This document shows, one piece after another, positions 26,885-39,383 of a stretch of 64,000 bases of DNA (the stretch's first letter is position 1; the number at the start of each line of letters is the position of its first letter). The DNA lies in contig NC_068972.1 of assembly GCF_016808095.1 (NCBI RefSeq), forward strand, positions 9,604,001 through 9,668,000, read 5' to 3'. The notes under the pieces were generated by a model. That model worked only from the letters and a program-made list of their open reading frames with translations. It was not told the origin of the DNA and did not search any database. Source of the stretch: Vigna angularis (taxonomy: Eukaryota; Streptophyta; Magnoliopsida; Fabales; Fabaceae). The position numbers and the translations under genes are program-made.

Positions 26885-28595
26885 TATCCTTATAATAATC
26901 ATTAAATGTGTGTTTTATTCTTTTGAAATAGTTATATGTCATCATAGTTTATAATATATATCAAAGCATGACTTTTTTTAAGACTTTGATTATAAATATT
27001 TTATGATGTTGTATTATATAAGGTTTAGAATAGAACCATATAATATAAGATATAATGATTACAATTAAATAATACGATGAAATAATTGGTTTATAAGTAA
27101 ATTACACGAGTTTAAATTAATTATAAATTTCTCAAAATATATCTGTAATAAGTAATTTAAAACTCATAAAAAATATTATTTAAGTATACTTATTTTTATC
27201 ATTATATTTTTATAAGATATTTTAACAAATGTTTATAATTTAATAAAAACAAATTTAAACCACCTACTAGTTTTTAATTTTTCAACTAATTTTATTAAAC
27301 ATAACAAAGTACCTTGTTATTTGTGTAAATTATATATTGACTATATTAATAAATAACTTCTATTAAAGAACTCACTAGTAATCTTTGACTAATAAGAATA
27401 TTTGGTGGAGTTTTTCTAATCAGAAAAATATTAAATATATTATTATTGGAGAAATCTTACTATGTAGGAGATATCTAATTTCTTCAACTTTTATTAAAAG
27501 ATTATTATATAAAAAACGATTATTGCCATAAAAATTACGATTGTTCATATAGAATTAAATACATTTTTTAAGTATAATTCATTTGAAACACGATTAAGTA
27601 AAAAAATATTAAAAAAATGTGAATTTAAGTGGAGTTAAAAAGTAATTTAAAAAATCTTATAAGAAATACTTATTGAAAACGTCTCCAATATCATTTAATT
27701 TATTCCTTACCAATTTTGATCTAACATGTAATTAAATTAAAATTAATTAATTAATCTTAAATTCAAGAATTTAAATGTCATGTAGAAATTTACCGAGACT
27801 ACAAATAAGGTTTTGATGGTGAACCACCTAACAATTTCTCCTTTCATTGGTCTCGTGATATCATTTAATATGAAAAATGGGATGCTCTTCTCTCAAATGT
27901 AATACATGTAATATATATTATTTTTTACTTTAATTATGATTTAAGAAGTAATTAATGTATACATGTTACATGTAAGGTAAGTAAATGTAAAATGTGATTA
28001 TAATTGGTCCTTTTCAGTGAGCATTTATGGTTGTGCAAACATCTTAGTTAACTTTTTGAAATAGAAATACAATTCATAATATTTTTTAATGTAAACAATT
28101 TGAAATAATGTTTTTATTTTGTATTTAAGAATGTACAATCTAAAATATAAATTTGTATATTCTAAAATATACAATTTGAACAACAAAAAATATATTTCAT
28201 ATTGTATATTATACACTGTGAGTTTTATAATCTAAAACCCAAATAATACAATTTTAAATAACAAAATTCTATTTTGAATTATACATTTAGAAATAAATAA
28301 AAAAATACGAGAGTGCAGGTTGGAATTATGATTATTGGGGTGCAACAGAGAAGTTTCCCTTAACAAATCTAATCCAAAGTAAATAAACCAGAAACCGAAA
28401 GAAAAACAAACAATGCAAGTCCTGTCCTATCAAATATTCTGAAGCCTCCATCCACATCAAGAAAAGGCTATTAGACTTTAAAACATAATTTAAAATTTAG
28501 TAAATATATTTAATTTAACATTTATATCTAATTAGTTTTCTTATAGAATCATGATAAGAGTAGGTCTTTAAAATCATTCATTGACAAGTTACTAA
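26885..28595. other. Gene-free, very AT-rich DNA
   Basis: No supported gene, RNA or repeat with definable ends. 28.07-28.27 kb is a degenerate AATATACAATTT-like repeat. Confidence 0.5.
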
Positions 28596-28603
28596 CAAAA
28601 GAG

Positions 28604-29149
28604 TAGTGCCGTCAAAATGGATTAAAACCCATGAGTCAACCCGGTTCACCACGAGTTTGAAACGGGTTGGGTTGGAAAAAAATGTGAAATTTTGATGCGA
28701 GCTAATTTTGACCCGGCTCGCTAAGAATCTGGGTTGAACCCGTGGTGAGCCGGGTTGGCTCACCAACCCACTTATTTTTTTTATTGCTATATATTTTTGT
28801 TAACGGCTATATATAGTTTCTTAGTCAAACGGTTGTGTATGTCTCATTAAACTAAATTGGTAAAATTTTATGCTTGATAGCATAAAATATATAACAATAG
28901 AATTCTTTTGTTTCATTTTATTTTATATCAATTGTTCCAATTATTACTGTTTCAATTTGATCGATCAAAGTAACATATTATAAGAATCTCAGAAGAAGAA
29001 AGTGAAAAAAAAGGTAAGTGAGCCAATGAGCCAATCTCGGATCGGGTTCAAATTTTTTTGGCTCGCTAATAAATGAGCCGGGTTGGGTTGGTTCACTAAG
29101 TGGCCAACCCGTGATGGGTCGGACCAGGTTACTTGTTTTGACAACTCTA
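28604..29149. mobile_element. Non-autonomous hAT-like transposon, 546 bp
   Basis: The 14-base terminal inverted repeats TAGTGCCGTCAAAA and TAGAGTTGTCAAAA (the latter read inward from the right end) match at 11 positions. They are flanked by a perfect 8-bp direct repeat, CAAAAGAG, at 28596-28603 and 29150-29157, the size made by hAT transposases. Subterminal regions are rich in inverted CCCGG/GGGTTGGGTT words (28637-28760 and 29037-29120), which such elements often carry for transposase binding. No transposase frame is present, so it would need help from an autonomous relative. Confidence 0.88.
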
Positions 29150-29371
29150 CAAAAGAGAATGAATAATATATGTGAGAGATTTTCTTTGTATGTGTTTTAA
29201 AATGAAAATTGAAGAAAATGAATACAAATTGACTTACTTTATAGAAAAAAACTCGTTTTGACAGTTCTACAAAAGAGAATGAATAATATATGTGAGAGAT
29301 TTTCTTTGTATGTGTCTTAAAATGAAAATTGAAGAAAATGAATACAAATTGACTTATTTTATAGAAAAAAA
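29132..29371. repeat. 120-bp tandem duplication overlapping the hAT right end
   Basis: Two head-to-tail copies, 29132-29251 and 29252-29371, differ at only about five positions. Each begins with the last 18 bases of the hAT element, continues through its target-site copy and then into flanking DNA. The duplication therefore arose after the insertion. A 134-codon minus-strand frame across it is an artefact of the repeat. Confidence 0.92.
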
Positions 29372-29630
29372 CTGATTGATAAAAATTAGACAATTCATTA
29401 TCATAATTTCCTAAATACCTTCTAATCGTTAAAGATGTCTCAAAAATTAAAATTCTTAAAAAGAATGAAAAGAACTCAGAAAATAAGTTTTAAAGACATA
29501 TAATAAATATTTTAATAATAAGACATTTTCATAAATTATATTTATATTATTAAATTATTTTAACATTAAAATATTTAATTTCTGTTTTCAAAATACCTGA
29601 TTCTAGTACTTTATTATCTAAGTTTTTACA

Positions 29631-29633
<3 letters not shown>

Positions 29634-29676
<43 letters not shown>
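29634..29676. repeat. (TA)n microsatellite
   Basis: About 21 uninterrupted TA units. Confidence 0.95.
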
Positions 29677-29678
<2 letters not shown>

Positions 29679-29906
29679 CATAATATATTATAAAAATATT
29701 ATATTTATTTAATATTATTTTTCGACCAGATGAATGAGAAATACATATATAAATTTGGAAATAATATTAAATATTTTAGCAATGTATAAATATAAACTTT
29801 GCAAAAATACAAAAATATTTAAGACCATGAGTTAATAAGGATTTGGCATAAGTTTAGTAACACCCTTAACAAGAAGCAAAGTTTTCTTTTATTTTTTTTC
29901 CAGTGA

Positions 29907-29909
<3 letters not shown>

Positions 29910-29938
<29 letters not shown>
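29910..29938. repeat. (AT)n microsatellite
   Basis: About 14 uninterrupted AT units. Confidence 0.95.
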
Positions 29939-31148
29939 GGAATTATATTTTTTAATATCATATTTTTTTAATTTTAATTTTTAAATATTTTTTAAAATTA
30001 AAATAATTATTTTATCAGTTTTATATTTTAAGTAATCACTTTTTAAAAATTTAATCATTTTTTTAATTTGACTGTTTTTTTTAAACTTAATAATTTTTTA
30101 ATTATAAAATTACCTACAAAGTAAATAAAAATATTTACAATAAATTATACAATTATTATTTTTATTATCATGTATTTTCATTAGTTATAAGGGGTTCCTG
30201 AATTACTTCAACTGGTATACATATATAAACTAAATTTATAAAATGAAAAATTTAAGAACAATGAAATTCCTCCCAAACTTGTCTAATATAATAATAATTT
30301 TATTATTTTTAATTATAATGTATTTTCACTAATATATATAAAAATATTCTTGAATTATTTCAATTCGTATACATTATATAAAATTAAATTTATAAAATAA
30401 AAAATTTAGAAAAAATGAAATTCATCCAAAACTTGTAAAATTAACGAGTTTGAACTTTTTATTGAATTATTTTTATATTATATTTTCTTTTTGCAATTTA
30501 CAAATATATTGATTTAAATATATTAAAATAATTTTTAATATATTAAAATCAGAGTATTTTGAAATTGCCTTAACAATAGAAAATTTTATTGAGGAATCAA
30601 AATTCTATAGTTAACTTTTTCTGACAAATAAAAATGATCACATTGTGACGGAGGACAGAGATGTGAATGGTTGAATGTTATTTTAAAGGACTATATAGGA
30701 GCGCATTTTGATGTGAGACTAAACACTATCCTCCTGTTTGTATATATAAAATGCATCTATATAACAACATTATTTACGGTAACATCATTCATAGTTGTTT
30801 TCAGAACTCGTACATCAATTCTTCAAAATTGCAATATAACCCTCATAGCATAGCATATGATTCTCCCCGCCTACTGACACACAACTCATAGTATATATCA
30901 CAATGACCCACACCAAAACTCACTGCCATCAAATTCCATTTTCCTGTGGAATATTTATGAATAATAAAAAAAAAAAACTTAGATATAACTCTAGGTAAAG
31001 TTCTTGTACTACTTTTTAATCAAAGTTAAAAAGCTACCTCAATAACCATAACTGGTTATATGAAATAGTGAGATAAAATTAAAACTTTGACTAAATAACA
31101 ATACCAAAAGGACCCGAAAACACTATATGTGAGGTTTGTGATGAACTA

Positions 31149-32197
31149 TTAAAATAAAGGAAAATCCATATCATAATCTAGTGGAAAATAGTCTTCATTC
31201 TTCCAATCATCGTACCATGTTTCACACATGGCATCATTAACTCTGCAGGAGTGTTCTCCAAAATGTGGGGGTATTTCAACACAAGCATATCCATTGAAAT
31301 CACAACCCTCCTGCGGCATTAACAGCTCACTTAAATCAAACTGTTTGCCCAAACCTTCTGGATGATCTGCTGGGACAGACGCAAATGGGTTTTCAATATA
31401 ATTTGTTGACATTAAATTCTTTGTGTTCACTGAATCATTCACTGCTTCAGTTGCCATCATAACCTCTGTACACATTACTGCTTCAGAAGATTTCGCAGGA
31501 TCAATAGCAATACCAAAAGCGTTTGAAGATTCCATTCTTAATTCCACAGGAATGTTGTTGTTGTTATCATTGTGTTTCTCCTCTACTTTCTTTCTCAAAT
31601 AAGTATTCCAATAGTTCTTGATTTCATTGTCTGTTCGCCCAGGCAATCTTCCCGCAATAAGCGACCATCTGTAACAGATATACCATGTATCAAAAAGGTT
31701 GTCACTGTCTGTAATAATTACCAATTTTAACAATATTTTCTCTTCTGTCTCAAAAATGGAAAAATTCTCTGCCAATGTTATAAACCAATGTACCTATTCC
31801 CTAGGAGGCTATGTAGTCTGATAATGAGATCTTCTTCATCAGAAGAAATGTTTCCTCTCTTGATATCTGGCTTTAGATAATTCAACCATCGAAGTCTGCA
31901 ACTCTTTCCCCCTCGTTTTAAACCTACACACACACACACCTATATATAAATATCGATATACATATACATATTCACAAGTAACGAGTTCATGCAACGAAAA
32001 CTGGAAGAGAAAAAAAAGAAAAGACTAAACAAACTATCAAGTTATCAATTTGAAAACATACCAGTTCTTCTGGAAATCTGCCCCCATTTTCCTTCTCCAT
32101 GGAGGTGAACGTAGTTAATAAGAATTTGATCTTCCTCAGCAGACCAAGGACCTCTGTTCACAGCTTCTTGGTTCTCGTAAGCTCCCTTTCTTTTCAT
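31149..32197 (-). CDS. R2R3-MYB transcription factor, bHLH-interacting type (MYB copy 2)
   Basis: Paralogue of the gene at 15732-16759, same strand, about 14.4 kb away. Exons: 32197-32062, 31923-31794, 31668-31149, total 786 nt, 261 aa; exons 1 and 2 have exactly the same lengths (136 and 130 nt) as in copy 1. The R2R3 domain covers about residues 15-116 and keeps [20 protein letters not shown], the bHLH-contact motif, and [18 protein letters not shown]. The C-terminus shares [14 protein letters not shown] and a Trp-Tyr, Asp-rich tail with copy 1 but is otherwise diverged. One odd change: R2 reads [12 protein letters not shown] where copy 1 and most plant MYBs have [12 protein letters not shown], so the first of two conserved cysteines is Gly. 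The introns (138 and 125 bp) are longer than in copy 1. The N-terminus [18 protein letters not shown] parallels copy 1, which supports the start. Confidence 0.93.
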
Positions 32198-32287
32198 CTT
32201 ATCTAGCTCTCTCTACGCTTTGGTTATGCAGATGGTTGTTGTGTTCCTGTTCTTTTCATTGGTTTCTCACGTGTTTGTGGCTAAAGA

Positions 32288-32297
32288 CTATATATAG
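32288..32297 (-). promoter_or_regulatory. TATA box of MYB copy 2
   Basis: CTATATATAG on the minus strand, about 95 bases upstream of the start codon, a good plant TATA match at a usual distance. Confidence 0.6.
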
Positions 32298-35200
32298 TTG
32301 TTTCCTTAAATAAATGTTCTTTTTTTAAAAAAAAATTAACTAAATAAGTTTGACTTTGTAGTTGGCGACCACGACAACAGTATGGCTTCTGAAATGAGAC
32401 TGGTAGACGGTAGTGCGCTCCTTCTTTTCTACCCCCGAAAGAGAACAGTAATTTGAAATTATGAAGTTCATATTTTGATGCATGCAAAAGTTCAGCTAAA
32501 AATTTTATTTTTTTGACTGATGAGAATGTATGATTATCAGAAACTATTAAATTCAATTATTTTCGTAATATATCGAAGGTAACATAATAAAAATAATTAA
32601 GTGAAGCAGAAATACAGACGAGTATATATATATGGATTATTTAAGCAAGTTTATCACAGACAACAATCTTTTATTATCTTTTTATACAAATACATTTCAC
32701 GTGAAAATATTTGCTCGGAAAAACATAATCATATAGACTATAAAATTTGTCTTTCATGTATTTAATACACTTATATGTTTAAAACTCGAATGCAAAATTA
32801 TTAAATTGAAATAATTTTAAACAATTGATTCATAGTTTGATATTCTTTTATTAAAAAATATATAAAACTCTGATATACAATGTAGTTAATAGTTTTCACT
32901 TCTATTCTACGTGATCGAAACTGATGATAACTCAACAAGTTGGTCTCATTGTCAAATTAAACTTTATACTTCATAACTTCTATAAAAGATATGATTAAAA
33001 GTGTTTGAGAATTTGGTTAATATAGTCGTAGTGATAAGATGTTATTCGCTTTAAGTGCTACTTAATATTATTATTACAAAATTGACAAATTAACAACACG
33101 TGTCAATGATACATCAAAACATGTTCATAGTTATAAATATCATGTATCATTTTTCACACCATCTATTTTGGTACATGCCATGCGATGTATGGACTTAAAG
33201 AAAATATATACAAAAATATATGTAGAAATGATTAATATATATTATTTTGAAGGGAAATGAGACATAATTTTAAAAGTGATGAACAAAGGACATTATTTTT
33301 ATTTATTTTTCTCATCATTTATCTATTTTTCTCAATTACATATTTTAAATTTTTAATTTTTATTCATTTTTTATTGCATTTTCTAACTTATTTTTCTCGT
33401 ATCTCGCAAGAGTGTAAATACAGGAGAGACATGGAAGTGGTGATATAGTTACACCGCCAAATAAAAAAATCCATGTAACAATTTAAAATAAGATATTTTA
33501 GACGTATTTATTTTATTTTTAACTAAAAATATTAATATATGTTATTACATTATTAAAGTGGATTGTCTGAGTAATTTTTCGAAATGTATGAAAACATTAT
33601 TCTTCTGAAAATAAGATGAGACAGTTCGGTACCAAAAACGTCACAGACATCAACGAAGCATTCATGTTTTCTGTCAGAAGCATAGATTTTAAATAGCGAT
33701 TTGATAACATGCAAACCTAGTAGTGTGAATTTCGCGAAATCTCTCTTTTGTAAGAACAGCAGTGCTCTGAAAACAATGACGAACAGAAATGAAATGGAGT
33801 AAAGAAATTTGGATGATATGGAACCTCAAATCATACAACATTGATGGCTCAAAACCTGCATATCCTGCTATCATTACCAGTACAATTTTATAACTAAAGG
33901 GTCCCTCTCCAATCGGATTTTACAGGGTCTCTTCTCAAGAAAAACTCATAATCTTTATCATTACAGTATTATGAGATAACTTTGAGGAAATATTATAAGG
34001 AAGATCTTGTAAGGGAATCTCCCTGTGTAGTTTGATCTGTACATCATAATTTTTTCGGCCAGTCATTGAAAACAGGAAGAAAGAAAAACGAAGGGAAGAT
34101 GATGATGATGATGGTGTTTGTTGTTTGTTTGTAGGGTGGTGTCTCCCGAGCAAAAGGGAGTTCTGACCCAAACTTTGAGAATAAAAATCATCATTCCAAT
34201 TCGATTCAATTGGGGTCCAGTTATGTAGGATAGTATTTCTAGGACCTATCCTTCAAAGTCTTCTAAACTATTACATCTGTAAAAAAAGGTAAAGAAATAA
34301 ATTATTAGTTTGATGTTTTCTTTTATTCAGTTGAGTTTGTTTTCATTTTTCACATTTCATTTTCCAGTTCAAATTGTAAAAGGCTATTTTTATTATATCT
34401 TGAAAAGAATTCCCAACTTTCTTTTTAGAAATTTTGAGAGTATATTGGTTTATTATCCATAATTTAGATTAAGCTATAGTATTTTAACTTTGCATTGTAT
34501 AAGATATCATATTTATTTTCGTATAATTTAAAATTTATAATAATTAACATTTTTAATATCTAATGACATTATAATTAAAATTCACAATGAATGATATTTT
34601 TAAATATATAAATTACATTTTGAATCGATAGCAAAAAAATAAACTTGTAATATAAGATTAATTGATAATTTTATAGAAAATATTGAAAATTAAATCAGGT
34701 TGTACTTTTATGGGTTTTTGCTGTCTTTTTTATTTTTAAAACACTCCTATAGTAAGTTCATGCTCTCATTATTTTGATATTTTTCTTTCTGATTCATCTC
34801 TTTCTTTATTATCTTTTTAATATTTTTGAATGAGGTTACCTCTAGGTCAATACTCTTCTTTTTCAACTAATTGGTTTGATTGAAGTTTTTGTTCTTAAAA
34901 CCGTCCAAATAGTATGGTTGAATCCATAGTTTTGAGGCTTCGTGGATATGAATTAATGATTATTTGTTATTTAAATATCTCAAAAGTTTGTTAAAGAATT
35001 TTTATTTACAAATTCTTTCAGTTTATAAATAGTTGGTAATTGATAAACAAATTCATTCCATAATAAGTGTTTAGTAAAAAAAACAAATAAAATAATGTTT
35101 GAATATAAAACATACAAGTATATATTTTTTATTATATAAATGATGTTTATGATTTTTAAACAAAAATATATTATTATGTAAATTATAATTCTAGATTTCT

Positions 35201-36599
35201 TTAAAAAAAATTACTTGTATTATTTCTATTTATTTTTTAAAAGTGGTATACATTTATTTTCTTAGACAAATCATTTTATTTAAATAATTTTATCAAATCA
35301 ATATTAATCAAAATTAACTTTCATTTATCTTCACAAATTTCAATTTCTTGACTTTTTAATTTAAATTACTCTTAAATTGAATTTCCTTACATGTTTTCAT
35401 ATTGTATATAATTTTCATGTATACTCTCATACATAGAATAACAATAGTTACGGTAATGTAAAATATTTTTTATTTGAATTACATAAAATATTAAAAACTA
35501 ACTTAACAAATGCTAAAAGTAAAGTAATAATTAATTATTTCTATAAAATTGAAATAGAGAATAATAGATAAAAAAACTAAAAAAATAAAATGAATCTTAA
35601 AATGTAAAGGATAATAGAAAAAAAACCTATAAATATAAGTTAAATTATAAATTAGTAGTTTGTAAATTGTAAAAAAAAACTTAAAACAAGATATTTTAAA
35701 ATACATTAACATTTTTATATCTATTAAAAAAACTTGTAATTTAATAAAATAAGTTAGTTATTAAATAATCGAACAAACTTTAATAATGAAATAATTATGC
35801 ATATATAGTATATATGTTTTCACTAATTTTGGTTAAATATTCATATTAAGATATTAAGGTGTTTATTATCACCGGTATTTTAGTGAATGAGTTGAGTTGT
35901 AACTATTATCATGAATTTCCTTAATAATTTTAGAGTATCAAAATCTTTAAAAATTCGGCATATTAAGAACTTGATGTGATAAGGATGACAAGGGAATAGT
36001 GTAGACACTAGTTTTATTATCCTATATTAGAAAAAGTTTATTTTCATCTTTATATTTATATCAAACTGTTTATGTAATTCTTTTGATAACAAATATATAT
36101 GTATATAGATCATTTGAATAAAATTTTCTAAATTCTAATAAAATCTTTTTCCTGCAATAATACAAATTATAATATACCATTTGAATATAATCACACAAGA
36201 ACAAAATAAACAAATAATAATTAAAATTTAGATTTTATTTTGAACTTCAATTTATGTTGAACGGTGAAAAACAAAATTTATGACAATAAAATTAAGTTAT
36301 TATATTATAATATATAAAATATCTTTATATAATTATGGTAATTAAATTACACTTATAATAATAAGTTAAAAAATAAAAATATTCATACAAAAAATCATCA
36401 AAACATTATTTTACATGATAAAAATAAATAACAAAAAAAAATACAAAAAGAAATGTTTAAAAAACAATTTGGTATATAACAAAAATACATAAAGAAAAAT
36501 AAATGTATAATTAAGTACGTGACAAGATAAAAAGTATCTTAGATATCTAAAAAAAAAAAATTATATATCAAACTAGTCAAACCAAAATGTTTTAGTTAA
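32298..36599. other. MYB copy 2 upstream region and gene-free AT-rich DNA
   Basis: No supported gene. 33.60-34.25 kb is less AT-rich, with a GAT repeat at 34101-34113; its frames (61 and 78 codons) show no domain. 34.3-36.6 kb is almost pure AT-rich sequence. Confidence 0.5.
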
Positions 36600-36990
36600 A
36601 TTGGTCCGAGAGTAGGTCTTTCTTCTTTGCTCTTTGCTCTGTTATTTTTTGATCGTTCAATCCCCTCTGAGTTGTCGACGTGCAGAAGACACTCAAAGTC
36701 AAATATGTTTGATAAAGAGAGGTCACTATTTTATTATGATAGATCAAACTGTCTTTACCTTATCATTCACCTTGCATTTATAGGCTTTGCAATTGTCCAA
36801 TCCATTGAATGTCCATTAATGCAGTATGAATATACCCTGCCAATCATTCATAAACGTAATATATATGCATATGATACGATAATTACTCACATTAATTACT
36901 CATTAATGCCCTTCAGTGTGCCTACCAGGCCGACTGATACTTTCGCCGACAAGAGACTGAACAGAGAGACGGTCGATTAAAGACGTGAGG
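36600..36990 (-). mobile_element. LTR fragment, minus orientation
   Basis: On the minus strand a TATAAATGC promoter word (36784-36776) is followed about 75 bases later by TTGACTTTGAGTGTCTTCTG at 36702-36683. This matches the leader of the LTRs at 49.4 and 55.7 kb (TTGAGCGTCGAAGTGTCTTT and CTTGAGCGTCGGAGTATCTT). The LTR's ends, tRNA-binding site and coding part are not recognisable. The 117-codon plus-strand frame inside it is antisense to this and not a gene. Confidence 0.5.
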
Positions 36991-37636
36991 ACAGTAGATT
37001 GGCCATCTGGACGAAAGTACCTTAGGTTGATTTAAGTTGGATCTATATGAGGCTGTGTCATGTTAGACCTTGGTTGGGTCAAGTCAAGCTAGACCCACGT
37101 AAGACCGAGTATAGGTTGTGTCCATGTTAGGCATAATAGTGTTAAGATCCACGTTAGATCGAGTCAAGTGAGACCCATGTTGAGCCAAATTTGGTTGGGC
37201 CCACATTAGACCACGTCGAGTTGAGCCAATCTCTAATTGAGTTCAATCAAGCCATATTAGTTTGAATAAAGTCGAACCCACCTTTAACCTAGTCGAGTTG
37301 GACCCACATTGGTGAAGTCAAGTTAGATCTTGATCGAAATAAGTTTAGTCATGTTCATGTTATGTTGATTCAAGTCAAAATTGGGTCAAAACGACATTAT
37401 TCAAGTCATGTCATAACCACATTAGTAAAGTCGTGTTCAAAATTTAGTTAAGTATAATCAGTTAAAAGTTAAACTTAGTCCCAACAAGATAAACATCAAG
37501 TCAAGTCTATTCATACTCATATTAGATCTAATTAAGATAAAACCATATTAAATCAATTTAGATGAGGTCAACCAAAGTTGTTGGATTCATGACAATGTCA
37601 AACTACACCAAACTCAAATTGACTTAGATAAGTCCA

Positions 37637-37639
<3 letters not shown>
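36991..37639. repeat. Decaying ~36-bp tandem repeat
   Basis: Repeated words such as GTCAAGTTAGACCCACGTTA, GACCGAGTCGAGTTGGACCC and GAGCCAA alternate through the stretch. Units are clear from 37060 to 37330 and become progressively weaker and more AT-rich toward the (TA)n array at 37640. No reading frame persists. Confidence 0.65.

Positions 37640-37725
<86 letters not shown>
37640..37725. repeat. (TA)n microsatellite, about 43 units
   Basis: Uninterrupted alternating TA over about 86 bases; it directly ends the decaying 36-bp repeat. Confidence 0.97.
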
Positions 37726-37729
<4 letters not shown>

Positions 37730-39076
37730 AGTTTAAATTGTTTAATTAAGTTGAAAATAATAAAATATAATTAAAGACTAATTTAAAACTATTATAAAAT
37801 ATTTACAAATTTATTTATTATTCAAAACATTTTAAAGTTCGTACAGTTTTAAAACATATTTAAAAATGAATTAAAATCTTATTATAAGTCAAATTTACTT
37901 TAATTTTAATCTTACTCCATTTACATGAAAACTTTGTAGGTTAAGACTTTTTCAATTCATTTATTCAATGAATCAATATAAAAAAATATTTTCTAAATGA
38001 AATTAATTTCTGAGTCATGAATTAAATCGAGAGCTGTACATGTAAGTCGCAGCGATAGTTAATTAATCCCATATGAACTTTTGTTATACCCTTTCAACTA
38101 TTCTGTTGTTTTCTCTGTTTTCAGTGATGTTTTTATTATTGTTATTTTTTAATATAAAATTCATCATCAAGTGAATCACCCAAACTTTGATCGGCATTCC
38201 AAGTCAGGAAAGTTTCATAGAATAGCATTTCAAAGTCTTATCAAAACTTTGGAAAGAGTTAAATTATATAAAAAGAAGTTAAGGAAATTGTTATAGGAAA
38301 GATAAAAAAAGAGGAATGTGTTTTTTCAGTTGGGTTTAGTTTTTATATTTGGAAGAGCTGATACTCTTAGCAGAATGTGATAACTTGTTCCTAATAATGT
38401 TGTTGATAACTTTTGGCACATGGTCTGGGAATGTAGTCTAACTAGGGAAAGAAACGGTGACAAATATTACATAAAGTAGAATTATTTTTCTCATATTTAA
38501 TAGAAGAAAAAATGTTTAAAAATGAAAAAGTTGAGAATGATGATGAACTGACACAGCAGATTAATTAGTTGGGTTGGTTCTGGAATGAGAATAAAATGAT
38601 TTTGAATAATAATAATAATAAAGGAAAATGTAATGGAAGAATGTTGTAGAGTTCTTGAAGATGAAGAATGGTAGATGATAGGTAGAGAGATGAGAATGAG
38701 AAAGAAGAATGAAAATTATAAACAGTTGAAAGTTAAGTTAGTGGGATGTACGGATCATTGAGATAGGATCTTTCATGTCTGTTTGTGAACTGTGCAAGTG
38801 CTACATTCCATCAATGTCATGCCTTTTTCATGTTCTTTTTATACTCATTTTTGGGGGAAAAGCTTTTTTTTTTTTTTTCATTTACCACGCAAGTAGTTAG
38901 GAACAAACATGAACTTGGACCACATTTGACCAAAAAATAAAAAGATACTTGGTCTTCATGTCATCAAATGTTTTTCTAAAATAAGGAAAAAATTTTATAT
39001 TCAAAATCGTGTATCTTTAAAAATATTAAAACAAATCAATAAAAAGAAGTACCTGTGAGATGACGATTCTTATTCT

Positions 39077-39246
39077 GTATGGGTTTAACATTTTATTGAA
39101 GTTGTTTATGAAAATCTGTTAAACTTTTTTTCAAATCTAAATTAAGTCTTTATAAAGGTAAAAATGTGTTGTTCCCTGCATGTGTTTAATATTTTATTGA
39201 AGTTGTTTTGTGAAAAAAAAATGTTAAACTTTTTTTCAAATAAAAT
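39077..39246. repeat. Short direct duplication, ~70 bp at 102-bp spacing
   Basis: 39077-39146 and 39179-39246 both read GTTTAAyATTTTATTGAAGT then TTAAACTTTTTTTCAAAT with small indels between. Confidence 0.8.
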
Positions 39247-39327
39247 TTTATTTAAACACACTAAACATATTTTAGAGGAATATTATTTATACTATTATTT
39301 TGACGGAAAATAAATACCAGAAAAACC

Positions 39328-39339
39328 TATATCTATCTA

Positions 39340-39381
<42 letters not shown>
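39328..39381. repeat. (ATCT)n(AT)n compound microsatellite
   Basis: Three to four ATCT units run into about 19 AT units. Confidence 0.93.

Positions 39382-39383
<2 letters not shown>

Larger units (their letters stand above)
29372..31148. other. Gene-free, extremely AT-rich DNA
   Basis: Holds two (TA)n arrays (listed) and a loose duplication: 30.18-30.27 kb and 30.32-30.44 kb share GAATTACTTCAA/GAATTATTTCAA, CGTATACAT and AAAATTTA words. No gene is supported. The last ~100 bases should be the MYB copy 2 3' UTR. Confidence 0.5.

Noticed and set aside
28989..29393. 134-codon minus-strand frame with an internal repeat
   Set aside because: It is created by the 120-bp tandem duplication and the hAT end; the repeated peptide is antisense AT-rich DNA without codon signal.
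36627..36980. 117-codon plus-strand frame
   Set aside because: It lies antisense within an LTR fragment whose promoter and leader are on the other strand; no domain is recognisable.
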